Notes: generated from the sequence alone by a model not told the origin. A DNA stretch of 64,000 bases from Apus apus (GCF_020740795.1 NC_067282.1:40169290-40233289), one strand, 5' to 3'; positions 1 to 14,092 are shown, counted from the first letter of the stretch. Made by a program: numbers and translations.

Positions 1-1335
1 ACAGCAGGAGGTGTAGAGCAGGAAAACTTCTGAAGGTTCCCCTTAAAAAGATGACAAACAATCATCATGCCTTGCAGTCACTTAATCAATAACACTGCTA
101 GCAACATTATCAAATGTATTTTGAAAATAGAGAAACAGGTACTTTAGAAAATCCTGGTGGAAAACATAGTGTTTGAACATAAACTGATTTTCTCTCCAGC
201 TGAAAAGACGTACCTCAAACTGACAAATGTGAAAATTGTAATGGTATGTTTTTTTTTAAATTTTAGATCAGCCTGCCTATTATAGATAACATCTGCAGAA
301 CTAGCACAGCACATAAGAAGCACCCGATACAGCCCCCAATGACTGCATCAATATTTGCTTATCTTGTTCTTTTGTGTACACTTCTTGACATGACAAGAAC
401 TTCAGATAAGAACTGGGAGTTATTGTGTGTGCTAAATATTACAAAATTGTTAGGTTGTAGCAATAAGCTTATACAAACTGTATGAAAAGTTTAATGTCAA
501 ATACGGGACAAATCTGATTCATTCAACCTTTCTGATGAAACCCTGAAACCTTTCTGGCTTTTCATATTTAGACTATGAATTCAAGCATATATTTACATGC
601 AATGTGTCAAACGTGTTTTTTTCTTTTCCTAAACACCATAGTGAAATGGATAATATGAAATGACTTGCAGTGATAGAAGAAAAAAAAGTTGAAACTTAAA
701 ATGCTCTGGAGCTCTTATCTTTGCTGTTTGACACCTGCAGGTCCTTGGGATTCTCAGATCAGCAGGAGTCCTCTCAAAGATGTAAGGAACTTCTTCAATG
801 TCTCTCATTTCAGCATGGCAAAAGAATCAGGTTGAACAGATATTGGCTCTTCATATCTAACAGACTTGGTAGAAGTGTGACTTACCTTCAACTTGGTGAC
901 AGATTTTCTCTGTCACCCCAAGCTGCGGTGAGTACATCTGAAGGACTGTTAACCTATTCCCCTGAAAGACTGTAATCTCCGTCATCACTAATTTTATGGT
1001 TAGAATGTAGCAATCTATAAAACTGTAAGGGAAGTATTTCTAAAGTTATTTTATTGAAATAATATTTAAAATATTTTTATATTAGTAATTATCCCTATGA
1101 AATATTCACTATAGCTACATCTATACTGATAAATGCAGTGAACCTGGAGGGCACATCCTTCCCTCAAGGTTTTTCAGGGCAGAATTTTTTCCAGACATAT
1201 TTCTTGGGGTTAAACTCTGAAGCTAGATCATCAAACTACAGAACATGTGGTCCTGAGTCCTCTAAGCCTTCATGGCATTCCAGGATCCTAAGGCATAACC
1301 TCTTCAGTTAAAAATACCCAAAATAATGCAACATA

Positions 1336-1555
1336 TTTCCTCCCTCTCTCTCCACCTTCCTACTTTCTTTCCTCTCTGTCTGTTCATTAGCCTGTCTTTC
1401 TGTCCATTCTTTCCATCTTTCTTACTCTTTCCATTTGTTTTTCATTCCAACTTTCTTTCTTGTCTGTCCGTCTTTTTTCTTGAGTCTGTTTTTGTCCTTT
1501 TCTTCCCTTCTTCCTTATCTTCTGCCTTCTGTTCTTCCTCTCCTTCATTCTGCAC
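1336..1555 (+). repeat. 220-bp polypyrimidine (CT-rich) tract
   Basis: The plus strand is almost exclusively C and T with scattered breaks, forming degenerate (TTTC)/(CCTT) motifs. It explains the Ser/Phe/Leu-rich frame at 1326..1577, which is not a gene. Such polypurine-polypyrimidine runs can form triplex DNA. Confidence 0.85.
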
Positions 1556-4500
1556 AGCACTATTGCCTGAGATTTAATGCATGTGTTTAATGTCCTGGAG
1601 CAATTCCTTTCTGTTAGTCAGTTTGTTTCTTTTCTTAGTGAATGTTCCTAAGGTATTTCTATGAAGTTGTGTGTAATATTTTAGAGGGGAAAGAGCCCAC
1701 ACCAGGTTGAACATTTTTACTGATTTTAAATTTATTTTTTTTTTTGCATGAAACATTCCCTCAAAGTAATTTTCTTGGGATTTTTTTTTCTCTGGAATTA
1801 GTTCAATATGGAAGAGATATCTGAAGCAAACTACTACGGATGCAAGTATGGATTCTGAGTTGACATTGACCTGAAAGAAGATTGCAATCAAGTAACTGGA
1901 TGGAGAATATGTGTCTAATGTTATCCCACTCTAGGTCCCTGTCAACTGGGGCATGCTATTGGTCTGAAATATCACACATCTTTTTCTTTGCATGGAGTTT
2001 GGAATATGGAAAAAGAAAAATGGATAATGAAGATGTGGAGTCAGGACACTACCAGGGAGTGGCAACACTTAATCCCAGACACTAGGAAGCCCTACTTTTG
2101 TTTGGTTTATTGTACTTCAAGGTGAGATTAATGAGCAAAACAGATTTATAAAGGCTTTTTTTTTTTTCTTCTTTCTTCATACGGATATAAATTCTGATAC
2201 CGAAAAATCAAGCTGCGGTTTGAGGTGTTTGAGACTTCAGCAGCCAACAGGGGACCCAGAAAGAAGAGCAAACATCATTCCAATATTGCTGGTTAAGCTG
2301 CACAGTTTTCTGAATTATTTGGTTGGTCTTTTAACACATCCCTCAGGTAAAGAAAGGCTCAAGAAGCTCAGCAGGAAAGATAGCATAATGTATTCACCCT
2401 GGATCATTAAAACTTTGGAAAGACTGTATTTTTTTTACCTAGTCTTGGTCAGGGATTAGAAACTGTATTATCATTTCTGCAGATGCCAGGCACTTGAAGT
2501 TACTGTTCTATTCATACCTTGAAGTTTTCTATCCCTAAGGATACCTTTTTTACGGAAACTATTGATTTCTGACATCTGATGTACAGTCACTCACTAAGAA
2601 TTCTAGTTTTCTGTTTGCCTGCATGACTTTAATGGACGGAAACATTGATTTTTACTTTTTATGTAATAGGTTTTTTAGATAGTTCTTTTAAAACTTACAT
2701 TTCTTCCTCTTCTGTGTCAGTAGCAAGATGTGAAGTGAAGAGTACAGAAAGAAACTACTTCGTCATTGAATCTATAGTGCATGGGATGCATATACGTACA
2801 ATTCACAGGACTGACACACATAAAAGCTGTAGTTCTCTGAAAAAAAAATAACTCTGTTTTGTGTGGAAAATGTTCATGATAAAGGAAATGAAAGTTAATA
2901 ATTTGCAAGTACTCTTTTTTTTTTTCTAGGTAGGTTTAGTAATGTCATTAATGTTGTTTCATGAAAACTACTTATGATTGTATAGCTAAGGCAAGCTCAT
3001 ACTGTTCACCTGTCAGGTAGATATACAAACAACTAGATAGATGGATAAAATAGTAAATCATCATACTTGCAGTGAATTTTGCATAAAAACAATTTTGTCA
3101 TGAATTTTAGGGCATGGTCATCAAAATTAATGTGTGATAACAGAATAATCACACAAAATACTTAAATATTTGCTTAACTTTAAGTGTGTGTATCTTTACT
3201 ATTGAAAGGAAAAAGAAGGGGACATGTTAAATTATTAATGAGTACAGCAAACTTAATGACTGAGTTTTAAAAATATTTTTGTTCCTCAAATTCAGTTTAA
3301 TTATAAAAATTGTAACCACTCTTTACAATGAGAAAGTTATGTTTCCTTGTTTTGCTTTCCACTACAAGTACACTAACATTTTTGCAATTAAAAAGGGAGG
3401 GGAATATCTCACAACAGTGTCTCAGTTTTTGTAGCAGCTTAAGGAGGCAGAATACCAAGTCCTCTTCACAGTTTTCTATAACGACAGGAAAGGATGGTGA
3501 GGTGATTTCAGCACAAGCTACTTAACCTACATGTCTCTTCAATCTCTTTTCTTGTTATTTATTTATCTGGAAAAATGGAGTTTTCTGTGTTCCACTTTAT
3601 TTCCCTTGCTTCTGTAATGCCAGGGTAGAGTAGATAATTTCTCCCAAAGGTAAAGGAAGGGTAACAAACAGATTGACAGAAAGGGAACAAAACAAGTGAC
3701 ACACCATGTTAAATTAACACCCACTTCTGCAACTGAGATTTGGGTATAGGCCAGATGATCTTGTTCTAGATTGCTGGTAGATCAGAATTCTGTCCTATTT
3801 CTGGACATACAGATGAATATACGTAAAGTTATATGGAAACCAGTTTGCACAGGAGGACTCCAAGTACTTTTCATAGTGGATGTACCCCCAGTGCTCTCAG
3901 CACCAGGGGTTGTACAAAATGACTGAAGGGTCCTCAGGAAGTCACCTCAGCCACCACTCTCTTTCCAAGGAAGATTGCCATGGAGTGTCGCTCTGACAAA
4001 TTTTATGTTAATCTTGTGGTGTACTAGCTGTTTGTCTTTAAAGAAGTCCTGACTTAATACCAAAGCTTTGCAAGTTTCTTGCATACTCTAAAAAAGGTAT
4101 TAATTTAGACATTGTTTAAAGGTTAGGTGTCTAGTTCAAACCTGGAAAAGCAAAATCTGTTTAAAGAGGCAGGAACCTTTAGTAGTTCTTTTTTTTCCAT
4201 CTCAGATAGAACTCCTTTTTTGGTTAAATACATTCAGATGAGTGAACTAACTAACGTTTCCTCTTGAATGTTGAAAAAATTCAAAGTTAATATATCCTGA
4301 GTGCTCTCCAGGTATATTTGAATTTTCTATTATCTTCTAAAGATGAAGAATCAAGTGTCCATGAAGTATGATGTATTTGATATACCAGTATTTCTATTTG
4401 AATTCATACTTATATCTACCAAGACATTTACCTTGTGTGGTGAAAACCTGTGTTTGATTATAATTGACATCTTCTTCTGAATACTAATTTCATCCACTCA

Positions 4501-4859
4501 AAAATGCAATTCGAATATTAAGACTTGATTAGATATTTGATAAGCAGTGCTGGCCTAATTTCATATTCTTTAGGACAAAAATCTAATAAATCATACAAAA
4601 AAAGTAAATTTAAGTAAGTTCTATGCAAAATATTTTAAGCTTGTCCGAATGTCAAAGTTCAAGTATTAGATAGTATAGTCATAACCACTGAACTTGATAT
4701 TATGTTTAATCCATTTTACATATTAGTATAAAAAAATTTCTCAAATAAACTCTTTCCTGAGGAGGAGGAATAAATATAAATAGATGAAGAGACTAAATAT
4801 CTGCTACTTTTTGTTTATGTGCTATGTGTTATTTAGGAACAGAAGTAAAATTTGGAGGC

Positions 4860-4883
4860 TATATATATATATATATATATATA
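4860..4883. repeat. (TA)n microsatellite
   Basis: A pure TA dinucleotide run of about 12 units. Confidence 0.95.
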
Positions 4884-5059
4884 ACTGTAATGGTTAGAAC
4901 ATATAGTCATATATAAATAATACAACTGTCTTTCAGTAATAATTGATAACATATGCTCTACCTTTGTGCTGTGGTTTAGGTCAGGCCAAAGTAAACACAT
5001 ATTAACTGCTATACAATAATTGGATCTCTGTGAAAGAGGTGGGGTATTCACTGCCACTG

Positions 5060-5460
5060 TGACAGAGTGATTAATAATGCAAAGAATGCTGGAAGGTTAC
5101 AGAAATGTGTCTCTCTCTACTTCTACATCCCCTTTCCTTGTTGACAGAAGAGGTGGATGTTAGAGACCAGGAGAAGCAGGCAGCTGAGGATGTGAACATC
5201 AGATAGCTTCAGCCATGAAAACTAGGTCCTGGGAGTTCTCAGAGGTCTTCTACAGTCATGTCTCCAAAGACAGACTCATGACGCTCCTCTTTGGGCTTGG
5301 ATGGATGAGTTTTATGAAGTGGAGAGCATCTTCCAGATAGGGTGATCTTTGCTAGTTGTTGGATTACTCAGAGTTGTTCTCACTGATTGGTTGCTGCAAG
5401 TTGCTAGGCAAATATTGTTGTATAAAGTTAGTTCTTCAATATCCACCCGTTACTTTTTTA
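5060..5460 (+). repeat. Possible old LTR-like or other unclassified repeat
   Basis: This GC-richer block in AT-rich surroundings ends with a promoter-like layout: GATTGGTTGCTGCAAG (CCAAT-box type), then TTGTATAAAG (TATA type) about 35 bp later. Such spacing is typical of retroviral U3 regions, but no terminal TG...CA pair or duplication was found. The identity is unresolved. Confidence 0.25.
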
Positions 5461-7045
5461 TTTCCCCCTGAAACATCTGTCTGTGCTTTATCTAACAAAA
5501 ATTATAACTCTAACAACTACATATTGACATACTGAAGGCCACATTGTGGGCCTCTTATGTCAGCCCTATTATTCAAGTGGTGCCAACTCAGTAAAATAAG
5601 ACATTTTATTCTCGTGATTTAAGGAAGCACTAATACCCAATCATACGTGTTCAGCTACCTGACAAAATATCACCTGGGAATCCACAGTTGCTTGTAGAAC
5701 TGCTGTGCAATGGAATATTTTTAATCCATCTAGTTTACATTCAGTTGCCATCTCTTTCTGCCTCTGGAAATACTTCATCGCTTTGTGTTACATTCTTCAC
5801 TCTCAGTATACAATTCTCCTTGTTTCAAACGCTTTCCCATTTCAGATAATTACAACCCCCAGGCTTTTTCTTCCTTGTATGACACATTTTTTATGATGTT
5901 TAGAAGCCATGTAACAAAAGCCACCTTGCATAACCTTAAGATTCCTGATGTAGTTTGGCCAGGCAGATGAAGAGCTAGAAGAAGCACACTTTGTAAATAA
6001 GCAGCTGAAACCAGAAGAAAACTATTATTTAAATTGCCTGTTATCAGCAGACAGCTATTTGAGAATCCTCTTTTAGAACATGGTTAGTTTAAACTGACTT
6101 CAATACTTTATGAGCTTTATTTGACTTTGCATTCAAAAGTAGTGTGATTGTGCGAATAGTAAACATATGTAAGGCATAGCTCTTAATTCATAATTATAGC
6201 AACCTTTAAAGAAAAAAAAAAGTTAATTTAAACTTTTAATAAGAGGAAGCCACATTAACCAAGAGCAGTTAAAACATGACTGTTCAGTAGATTTCTCCAT
6301 AATGAGGTACATTTGTGTCAAGTTTAACACTTATTACCAGAGCAAAGTACTTTTTTGAAAAGGTGTTTTGTGGGGACAAAAAGATGCTGGCATTGGGGTT
6401 TTTTGTTGTATTTGTTGTTGTTTTTTTTTTAAAAAAAAATTCTGGTTAAATTAACCAAGATTTTCATAAACATATCTGCTGCACTTAAACTTTTCCAGAA
6501 AGAGTATTACTAAATCTATTATAATGTTTTTGTCTAAAACTAACCATTGTCACAAATTGGAACAAGCAATAACATAGAGCTATGCTACTTATGTAGTGGG
6601 AAACCTACCTTTAGATCCAGTTTGCCTCACTCATGGCCTTCCTTCTTCACTTCCCTTTTCAGTCATAAAATTTCCAGTTCAGAAGAGCTGAGAACATTCT
6701 GTCTTCATATTTTTCCTTAGTTAAAGAAAAAAAAATATCCAAATAATTGCAAGGATGTATGCCATTAGTTGTTTTCCATCTATTGGTGATGATTGCAGAG
6801 AATGTTTAAATCCCTTGGGACCATAGGCAATTTCTTGTTACTTTTACTAATGTTTAAGTGTTCCAAATTGCTACTTACCTCATGCTTCTTCATTTGAGAG
6901 TGCCTCTGGGTGAGTATAATGCAAACTTCAAGCTCCGATTACTTCCCCAGGTATAGTTTATGAATTTCTGATGAATCAGATTATTGTGTAGATACAAACC
7001 AGTTCTTAACTTAATTGTACAATTACAGGTGACCTTACACTAAGT

Positions 7046-7480
7046 TTTCCAGAGAAGAGCAATGAGGCTGGTGAAGGGACTAGAGGGAAAGTCTTATGAG
7101 GAGAGACTGAGGGAGCTGGAGTTGTTTAGCCTGGGGGAGACTCAGGGGAGAACTTATAACTCTCTACAACTAGCTAAAGGGAGATTGTAGTCAGGTGGTG
7201 GTCTTCTTCCAAGCAACCAGTGACAGGATGAGAGGGTATGACATGAAGCTGCACCAGAAGAGGTTTAGGTTGGGTATCAGGGAGGATTTCCTCATGGAAA
7301 GGGTGATCAAACATTAAGATGGACTTCCCAGGGAAGTGGTGGAGGTACCATCTCTGGAAGTGTCTAAGACTGGATGTGGCACTTAGAGCCGTGGTATAGC
7401 TGATCTGTTGGTTTTAGGTCATAGGTAGGACTTGATCTCAGAGGTCTTTTCCAGCCTCAATAATACTGCGATTCAGTGAT
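7046..7480 (+). mobile_element. CR1 LINE fragment, 3' end
   Basis: This plus-strand CR1 copy covers the end of the reverse-transcriptase ORF and the 3' UTR. It starts in the region reading AGAGCAATGAGGCTGGTGAA, runs through the GAGAGACTGAGGGAGCTGGA and AACTGGATGTGGCACTT-like blocks, and ends in a degraded form of the octamer tail (GCGATTCAGTGATT). It has frame breaks throughout and no functional coding capacity. Confidence 0.85.
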
Positions 7481-9248
7481 TTCTACCATTTCTGGCTTCT
7501 ATATCTTTGACCTTCCAGCAAGATTTTCCCTCTTTTTTCTACCTACAATCTGCTTATTACTATGCAACTGCCTAATTGATTTTATCGTATTCTCCAGCTG
7601 TGTTCCTTATACACATCTATAGTAAGGTTATAAGAGAAATATATAACTTTGAAAACCTACAGAGGGTGATTTAATCCACCTAATTTAGTACTTCATCTGT
7701 CAGTAAGTTAAACATGCTCAGAACTGTTTTCTGGCACTGAGGCCAACAGCCCATATCCGTACTATTAAACTGTCTTCACCTCAGAAAAAGTTTGGCAATA
7801 TCTAAAATGAGTATGGAAGACAATCCTGGTCCATAGCAGCTCCAGAGTTCTGCCCTGAAATTTTCAGGGAGTGTTAGTTTTTCCAGTCCAAAACCATGCT
7901 AGGGTTTGTTCCATTTTTTCCCAAAATATAAATTGCTGAGTTGCATTTCCCATAAACATCTCCCTGCTCCGCTGATGTACTAATGTAGCATATCTAAGCC
8001 TGAAAGAACAAGCTTATATTTTATTGTTTCTTGTTTGCTTGTCCGGGAGATGTCAGTGACTGGAGTCCAGTTCCTTGAATGCATAGGATGTATGGCAATA
8101 TGTAAAAATCTGTTCAGTGGCACATAAATGGAAGGCAAAATAGGAGAAAGGGGTTTTTCTTCATATCAAAGGATTATCATCTATTTTGCATTAGTCCTTT
8201 AAAATCAGAATCCATAGCTAATTTTTGTTAGTGATCTGATTATGTTATCTCCCCCACAGTACAACTATTAAATCATCATGTATTATTATCCCAGAGGATT
8301 CCAGAACTCGAGAAGTCTGTTATGAAAGCACCAGCTGAAAGAAAATGTTAGTAATTTTTCCTTGTCTCTGAGCACCAATGTTGTTCCCAATGCTCAGAGG
8401 AGAGTGGCAAATGTCAACTTATGACAGCTCATATCTTGAGTGGCAGCAAAAACAGAGGATTGAAGGGGTTACTCACACTATCTGCTTTGGGGTAATTTAA
8501 ACGTGTAACTGAGATGTGATTGAGATTTGGAGATTAGTTCTTAATTCCCTATGTAGCTAAAAGAATGAAAAAGAATTACCAACAGAGGTATCAGAATATT
8601 GCAACTGGATGAATAAAATTAGATAGTATGAACCTTATAATCTCAAACAAAAGACAGTGAAAGTCAGCAACTTCTAAATTCAGTGTAAGAAGGAAAGTAT
8701 TTTCTGTTTTAAATACATCAGTCATAGTAGTAATTCTCATAACTAAAAATATGTTTTAATTTACAAAATTGATTTGATACTGACCACTTATGCAGAAGGA
8801 GTGAAAAACAGAGATATGAATAGTGAGAAGAGTTATTAATTTGGACTGGGAGTACCAATATCTGTTGCATGAGTATATTCTAGGGAGGGACAGAAAAGAA
8901 ATTGGACTGCTGGTAATGCAGGTGATTTTTCATTTAGTAGTGCTGATCACAGCCCTACAGCTTTTGCATCTTTTCTTTTGCTGGAGAGTGAGGAAATCAA
9001 GGAGAAGTATCTCAGGAGGAAACACAAAACTTCTAAAAAAAATCATTAAGGACTATATTATAATAAATGTATTTTATTTTACTGAAATACAGGGGTTTTC
9101 TGGGTGCTTATCGTCTCCTGGAACAGGACTGTAGGATAAGAAATGGCAACACTTCTCTCATTTTAGGTTGGTCTCTCTAAGGTTCTAGGAAATTTATGCT
9201 GGGAAAGACTGCAAGACTACAGTAAAATATGATCATATTCTAGAAGGT

Positions 9249-9460
9249 AGATTTAGGTGAGACATTAAAAATAAATTCTTTAGTGTGAGGGTTGTGAGAC
9301 ACTGGAACAGGTTGCCCAAGAAAGTTGTGGATGCTTCATCCCTGGAAGTGTTCAAGGTCAGGCTGGATGGGCCTTTGAGCAACCTGGGCTAGTGGGAGGT
9401 GTCTCTTCCCATGCAGGGGGATTGCAGCTAGATGATCTTTAAAGTTGCTTCCAACCCTTG
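9249..9460 (+). mobile_element. CR1 LINE fragment, 3' end
   Basis: About 210 bp of CR1 in plus orientation, recognisable by CTGGAACAGGTTGCCCAAG, the CTTCATCCCTGGAAGTGTTC block, and GATGATCTTTAAAG followed by CTTCCAACCC. The terminal octamer repeat is missing or mutated. Confidence 0.85.
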
Positions 9461-10038
9461 GGGGTTAGGGCTAGAGACACATGGGAAGAGATTACCATTG
9501 AAAACTGAGGTAAAACATAGTTGAGTACCTCAGCATCCTCCATGTTGGTGTGTTTTCTCCCGTCTTATTTACCAAGGGGGAGTAAATTTTCTTTAATCTT
9601 CCTTTTCTGGCCAATGCACATGTAGAATCCCTTTTTATTACTCTTAACATTCCTTGACAAATTCATATCTAATTTTGCTTCAGCTTTCCTAATTCCATCC
9701 CTACACATTCAAGTAATGTCCCTATATTCTTTCCAGTATAGATGTCCCTGTGCATTTCCTTTTTATATTTAATTTGACCAAGAGATTCTTACACAGCTGT
9801 GTTGGTGTCCTGCCTTCGTTGGCCAGTTTTTCACACATGGAATTGAAAAGCTCTTGCACTTCAAGAATAATATCCCTAAAGAGCTACCAGCTCTGTTTGG
9901 CTCAAATTCTAGTGAATGAATGAAACAAGATACACTGTTAAAATAACACACACAAAAGATGACAGGACTATTCTGTTTTCTATCAAGGTTAAATTTTGTT
10001 ACATAGACATCTTGTTCTTTGTTAAGAATTCTATAGAC

Positions 10039-10077
<39 letters not shown>

Positions 10078-10078
10078 T
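10039..10078. repeat. (TTTA)n microsatellite
   Basis: A pure tetranucleotide run of about 10 units of ATTT/TTTA. Confidence 0.95.
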
Positions 10079-11689
10079 AGCAGAGAAGTACATAGGGATT
10101 AAGTATCTGGCTTGCTTTCAAATCCAGTAATAATGCCAATAAATCCCCTTGGTTTGCTTTGGAAGTTTAGTGCCTAAGCTTGTGTCAGTGAAAACCAAGC
10201 CTAGAAATGGCTGGCACCTGAAGTGCAGTCAAATACTCCTATTTTACACATTTGTGGTACTTTAAGCTATATATCTAAAATGATCAAGTTTCTCCAAAGG
10301 TGCATTTTTTCCTCTCAAGGTATAAAGGAAATTAATTTGAATGACACTGGAATGCAAAACTTTTTATCACTTATTGAGCGAGCCTGATCTGATGACACTT
10401 GTCACTTCAAAATCTAAAGTGCACTATTAAATATGTGGTTAAAAGTGAGCAAGCAAGCAACCTAGCAAGCAACATAAATCTTAGAAAAGAGATTCTTGGT
10501 ACAAGTTAGCTGATGCTAATTATGAAACAAGCATATTTACAGAGTTTTGCGAGGCATCACCTAGTAACTAAATAAATGTCTGATTCAGTTGCTAAGATTT
10601 TGAGCATCTGATTTTAAAGAAAGTACTTTTCATTTTATTTTTCTGACATACTCTGTAATATCAATATCAATTAATGCTCTGTGTTTTAAAACTATTACTT
10701 TTTTATGGCATTCTATTATTTGGACATAAAACCCCCACCCATTACATTGTATTTGACATTGGGTGATATGTTCTTCATTGGAATCTGCCGTTTTGTTGCA
10801 TAATCATTACTACAGTAAAAAAATATTAGAACCATGTGTCATCAGCAGTAATAGTTGTAGCAGGAACTTTGGAATGTTAAAATATGATACCAACACATAC
10901 ATCTTAGCTTGGATGGGTTTTGTTTGCTATGATACTCTGTTATTTCTTTTTGAGAGACTTTGTGAAATACAGAGACTACTGAATTAAAATGAGCTGGGTG
11001 CCTTCTGCATATGACATCTCTATATAAATGGAAATAACTAATTATTTGTTTGAGAGAATTAATCATGCTTGCCAGGAACAACTGATAGTGATACATTTTG
11101 TTTCCACATTCATCTAGTAAATATTAGCTTCCTTAGTAACAAAGCAAAACATTTTATATGTTTGGCTTAGGATTTATCACTAGTAAGCCTAGACTAAAAT
11201 AATTTCTCCACTTGAAAACCTGAAGAGTAATTGTAGAAAATCTTGACATATGATCCTATTAAAACATTGAAAATATAAAAGCTATGTTAGCTATTGAACA
11301 CACAATTTTCATAGGAAAATTTCATTTTCCAGATTATATTTCTAAGTAATGTACTTCTATACTTGATTACTGCAAATGAAAAATGAACACCCAGTTGAAG
11401 TGGTAACATTTGTATTTTACGGTGTTGTGTATTAATCCAAAGAAAGTATTTTGTCACCGTATTTCATTTGCACTGCAACTGTTGGGGACTTAAGAGTCAG
11501 TAACTGTTGCAGGAAATATATTACTAATTCCAAAACCTTTAAGATCTTCAATTTACAACTATTTTACTCTATTAAAATATTTTCCAAATACTGTTGTACT
11601 ATCTAGACGCCCTCCTTGTCTCTGTGAATTGCAGTAGCTGTTGCTATCTAGTTTGGCATCACTTCTGAATCATTGGCCTAATTATGCAG

Positions 11690-12110
11690 GAGATTTTTGT
11701 GTAAATCTGACTGAATCCAGTGGACTGAGGGAGTTGTCCTTCCTGTTGTGCTGCCACAGACATACAACCACACACATATAGCATTTATAGACACCATCGA
11801 CTGCCCATAGATTAGCAAATATCAGGGCCTTTATTGACAGCGCATTATACCAAAATATCACTGACATAGGTGTGAACAACAGAAATGGCCTCAACCTTCT
11901 TACTTGCTTTCTGGTCAAAATCTGCTAGCAGATCTCACCACTCGCCAAGGCGCATATACAAGCATGAATTCCACCAGTGTCTGGCTGGGGCCTCTCGTCT
12001 GTCCCTCAAGTATTGAGCCATTAGACCCCTGATCTCTGAACCATGCAGCTATGGCTTCTCCAGAAACTCATGCCTCAGCTTCAGGAGAATCAGTCCTCTT
12101 TTTTTCTCTA
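11690..12110 (-). repeat. Possible old LTR-like or other unclassified repeat
   Basis: This stretch has noticeably higher GC and several decayed-CpG-looking sites. On the minus strand it has a promoter/polyadenylation-like arrangement: TATAATGCGCTGTC followed by AATAAAGGC (11835..11830). It also holds the perfect 12-bp palindrome TCTGCTAGCAGA (11921..11932). This resembles an LTR, but I cannot assign a family or define its ends, and I see no target-site duplication. It could also be a conserved non-coding element. Confidence 0.3.
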
Positions 12111-14092
12111 TGCCAGCAAACATAGAGCATCAAGTCAACATGTCCTATCAACATTAGAGATAAATGAAGTTCAAATACAGGAAGAATAATTTGATCTCAG
12201 GAAAATTCCTCAAATGGCTCCTGATTCTACTAATTCTCTGCTGTCACCATGTTATGAATCAGCCAGGCCCATAAATTATAGTCAGACTTATCAGCTACTA
12301 GAGGGATCTCACTGGAGATATATCACTAAAAATCCTCTTTGCTGCTCTATTGGCTATTCAGACTTGATTATCATATACTCTTCTGTCAGCATTGCTCCAG
12401 ATGGCAACCTTTGGGCAAGCTGCAGCCTGGCTTGTATGTAAGGTTACTGAAGGGTCTAGGACTGTAGAAGTCCTTGTCTGTGGCAATGTGCAATTTTATT
12501 GTGCTTCATTCTTTCAAAATCTTCTCTCACTTACAGGTCATGCTTTCACTTAACAGCTATGCAGGCATGCTACCTCTAACAATGTTATCTTCACCTGCCA
12601 TATCCTTTCCTTCCCCTTTCTGTTTCCCTTGCTGCCTGTAGCAATCAGCTGTCTCACTGGCAGAATAGATAGCAGAAGAGGTTAAATGCAGACTGCACTT
12701 GAGCTCCTACTCCACCTGCCTGCACTGCAAATGGGACCAGAAAAATAGTAGTAAGATTGACTGCACAAATAATACATGTTAATTTATTACATATTTCAAA
12801 TAATGCAAATTTTTGGCTTCTGACTTGCTTTTGAGCGGGTTTGTAAAAGAAGAAGGTGGTTTGACTTTTGTTGCTGTTGTTGTTTTTCCCTAACTGCTCT
12901 TAACTTCAGTAAACATAACAGATCCCTGCTAATGGGTTAGCTGGTTTTAACTCCTCCCAAGAATCAGGGAGAGCACTTCTGAAGACACATTAAGAAAAGC
13001 ATATTTTGCCCCTCTCCAGTAGTAGCTGAAGTATATTAAGGCCAGCTACCTAAAAAAAAGGGCTAACTAAATCCTAGTTGAAGCCTAAGCTGCTGGTATT
13101 TCCACTGGAGTTCTGTCTTCAAAATACTGAATTCCAAAATTCCAGCTCAGGAGGTTTGAATGGACTTGAAGCTTTCCAGAGATCACTCTTCACATTACAA
13201 ATAGCAGAGATCATATTACTTTAGAAACAGCAAGATCTCAAAAGAGTAAAATATTATCATAGATTTTTTTCTAGGTTTTATAGATTTTTTTTTCTGTGGC
13301 AAATAAAGAGTAAACATGAACTGAGCATTTGATTTGCCTGAGGCAAGCTTATGAACACAGCTCAACTCTCTTTTTGAGGTTATATTGTCTTCTGTTTGGA
13401 TTTGATAACTCTTCAAAATGAGCCTAGGTTCCCCTCTCTAGTGTAACTGTCAGCTTCTGTAGAGATCCTCTCTGAGCTTATTCTTTTCAACAAAATGGTG
13501 GTGTGCAGTTGCACAAAAATGCATGTTCTTGGAAGTTATAATGAGGTTATTCTTCAAAGAAAAAGAGTAAATTAAAACATAGAAATAATTTATTTTACAT
13601 TCAGTCTATTAACATTTAGATTCTAATAATTCTACTTAGGTAGTTTGAAAAAAATATAATATTCCATATTAATTATCATGTCATTATACACTTTAAAAAA
13701 TTTCTCTCATTTATTATATAAACAGAAATATTAGAGGAATTAAACTAATTAATACCATATAATATTAGAAACAGAAGATAAATTTTAGTTAAGTTTGTAT
13801 CTAACTCAAATTCAACATGAACCCACTTGCAGGGATTCAGTAGCTTGAAATTCATTAATATTGGAACAAGTAAATATGTATTATCACAAATACATTTTTC
13901 TTTTTTTTGGTCAAATAATATTTCAGAATAATTATTTCATGCTTTGCCAAGTAGATTTCATATTTTCCTTTCTTTTTTTAATTAATTTTGATTTCCAGTT
14001 CATGTACTGTACAACATTGTGAATTTGTATGGTATTATTTATATATTAATAGTCAGAACAAGTGATGAGTGTTTATGACAGTGCTATAAGGA

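Larger units (their letters stand above)
1..7045. other. Intergenic DNA without genes
   Basis: AT-rich, non-repetitive sequence. I recognise no exon, RNA gene or CR1 copy. The only structures are the CT-rich tract, the (TA)n run and the possible old repeat near 5.1-5.5 kb listed separately. Frames up to 105 codons here show no known domain. Confidence 0.6.
7481..14092. other. Intergenic DNA with few repeats
   Basis: AT-rich sequence containing one CR1 tail (9.25 kb), the (TTTA)n run and the unclassified LTR-like block at 11.7-12.1 kb. The 103-codon frame at 8823..9134 has a hydrophobic stretch but no homology I recognise and no gene structure around it. Confidence 0.6.

Noticed and set aside
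1326..1577. 83-codon Ser/Phe/Leu-rich open frame
   Set aside because: It is the translation of the CT-rich tract; no domain, no splice context.
8823..9134. 103-codon frame with a hydrophobic stretch resembling a membrane segment
   Set aside because: No homology recognised, no exon structure, and frames of this length are expected by chance in 64 kb.
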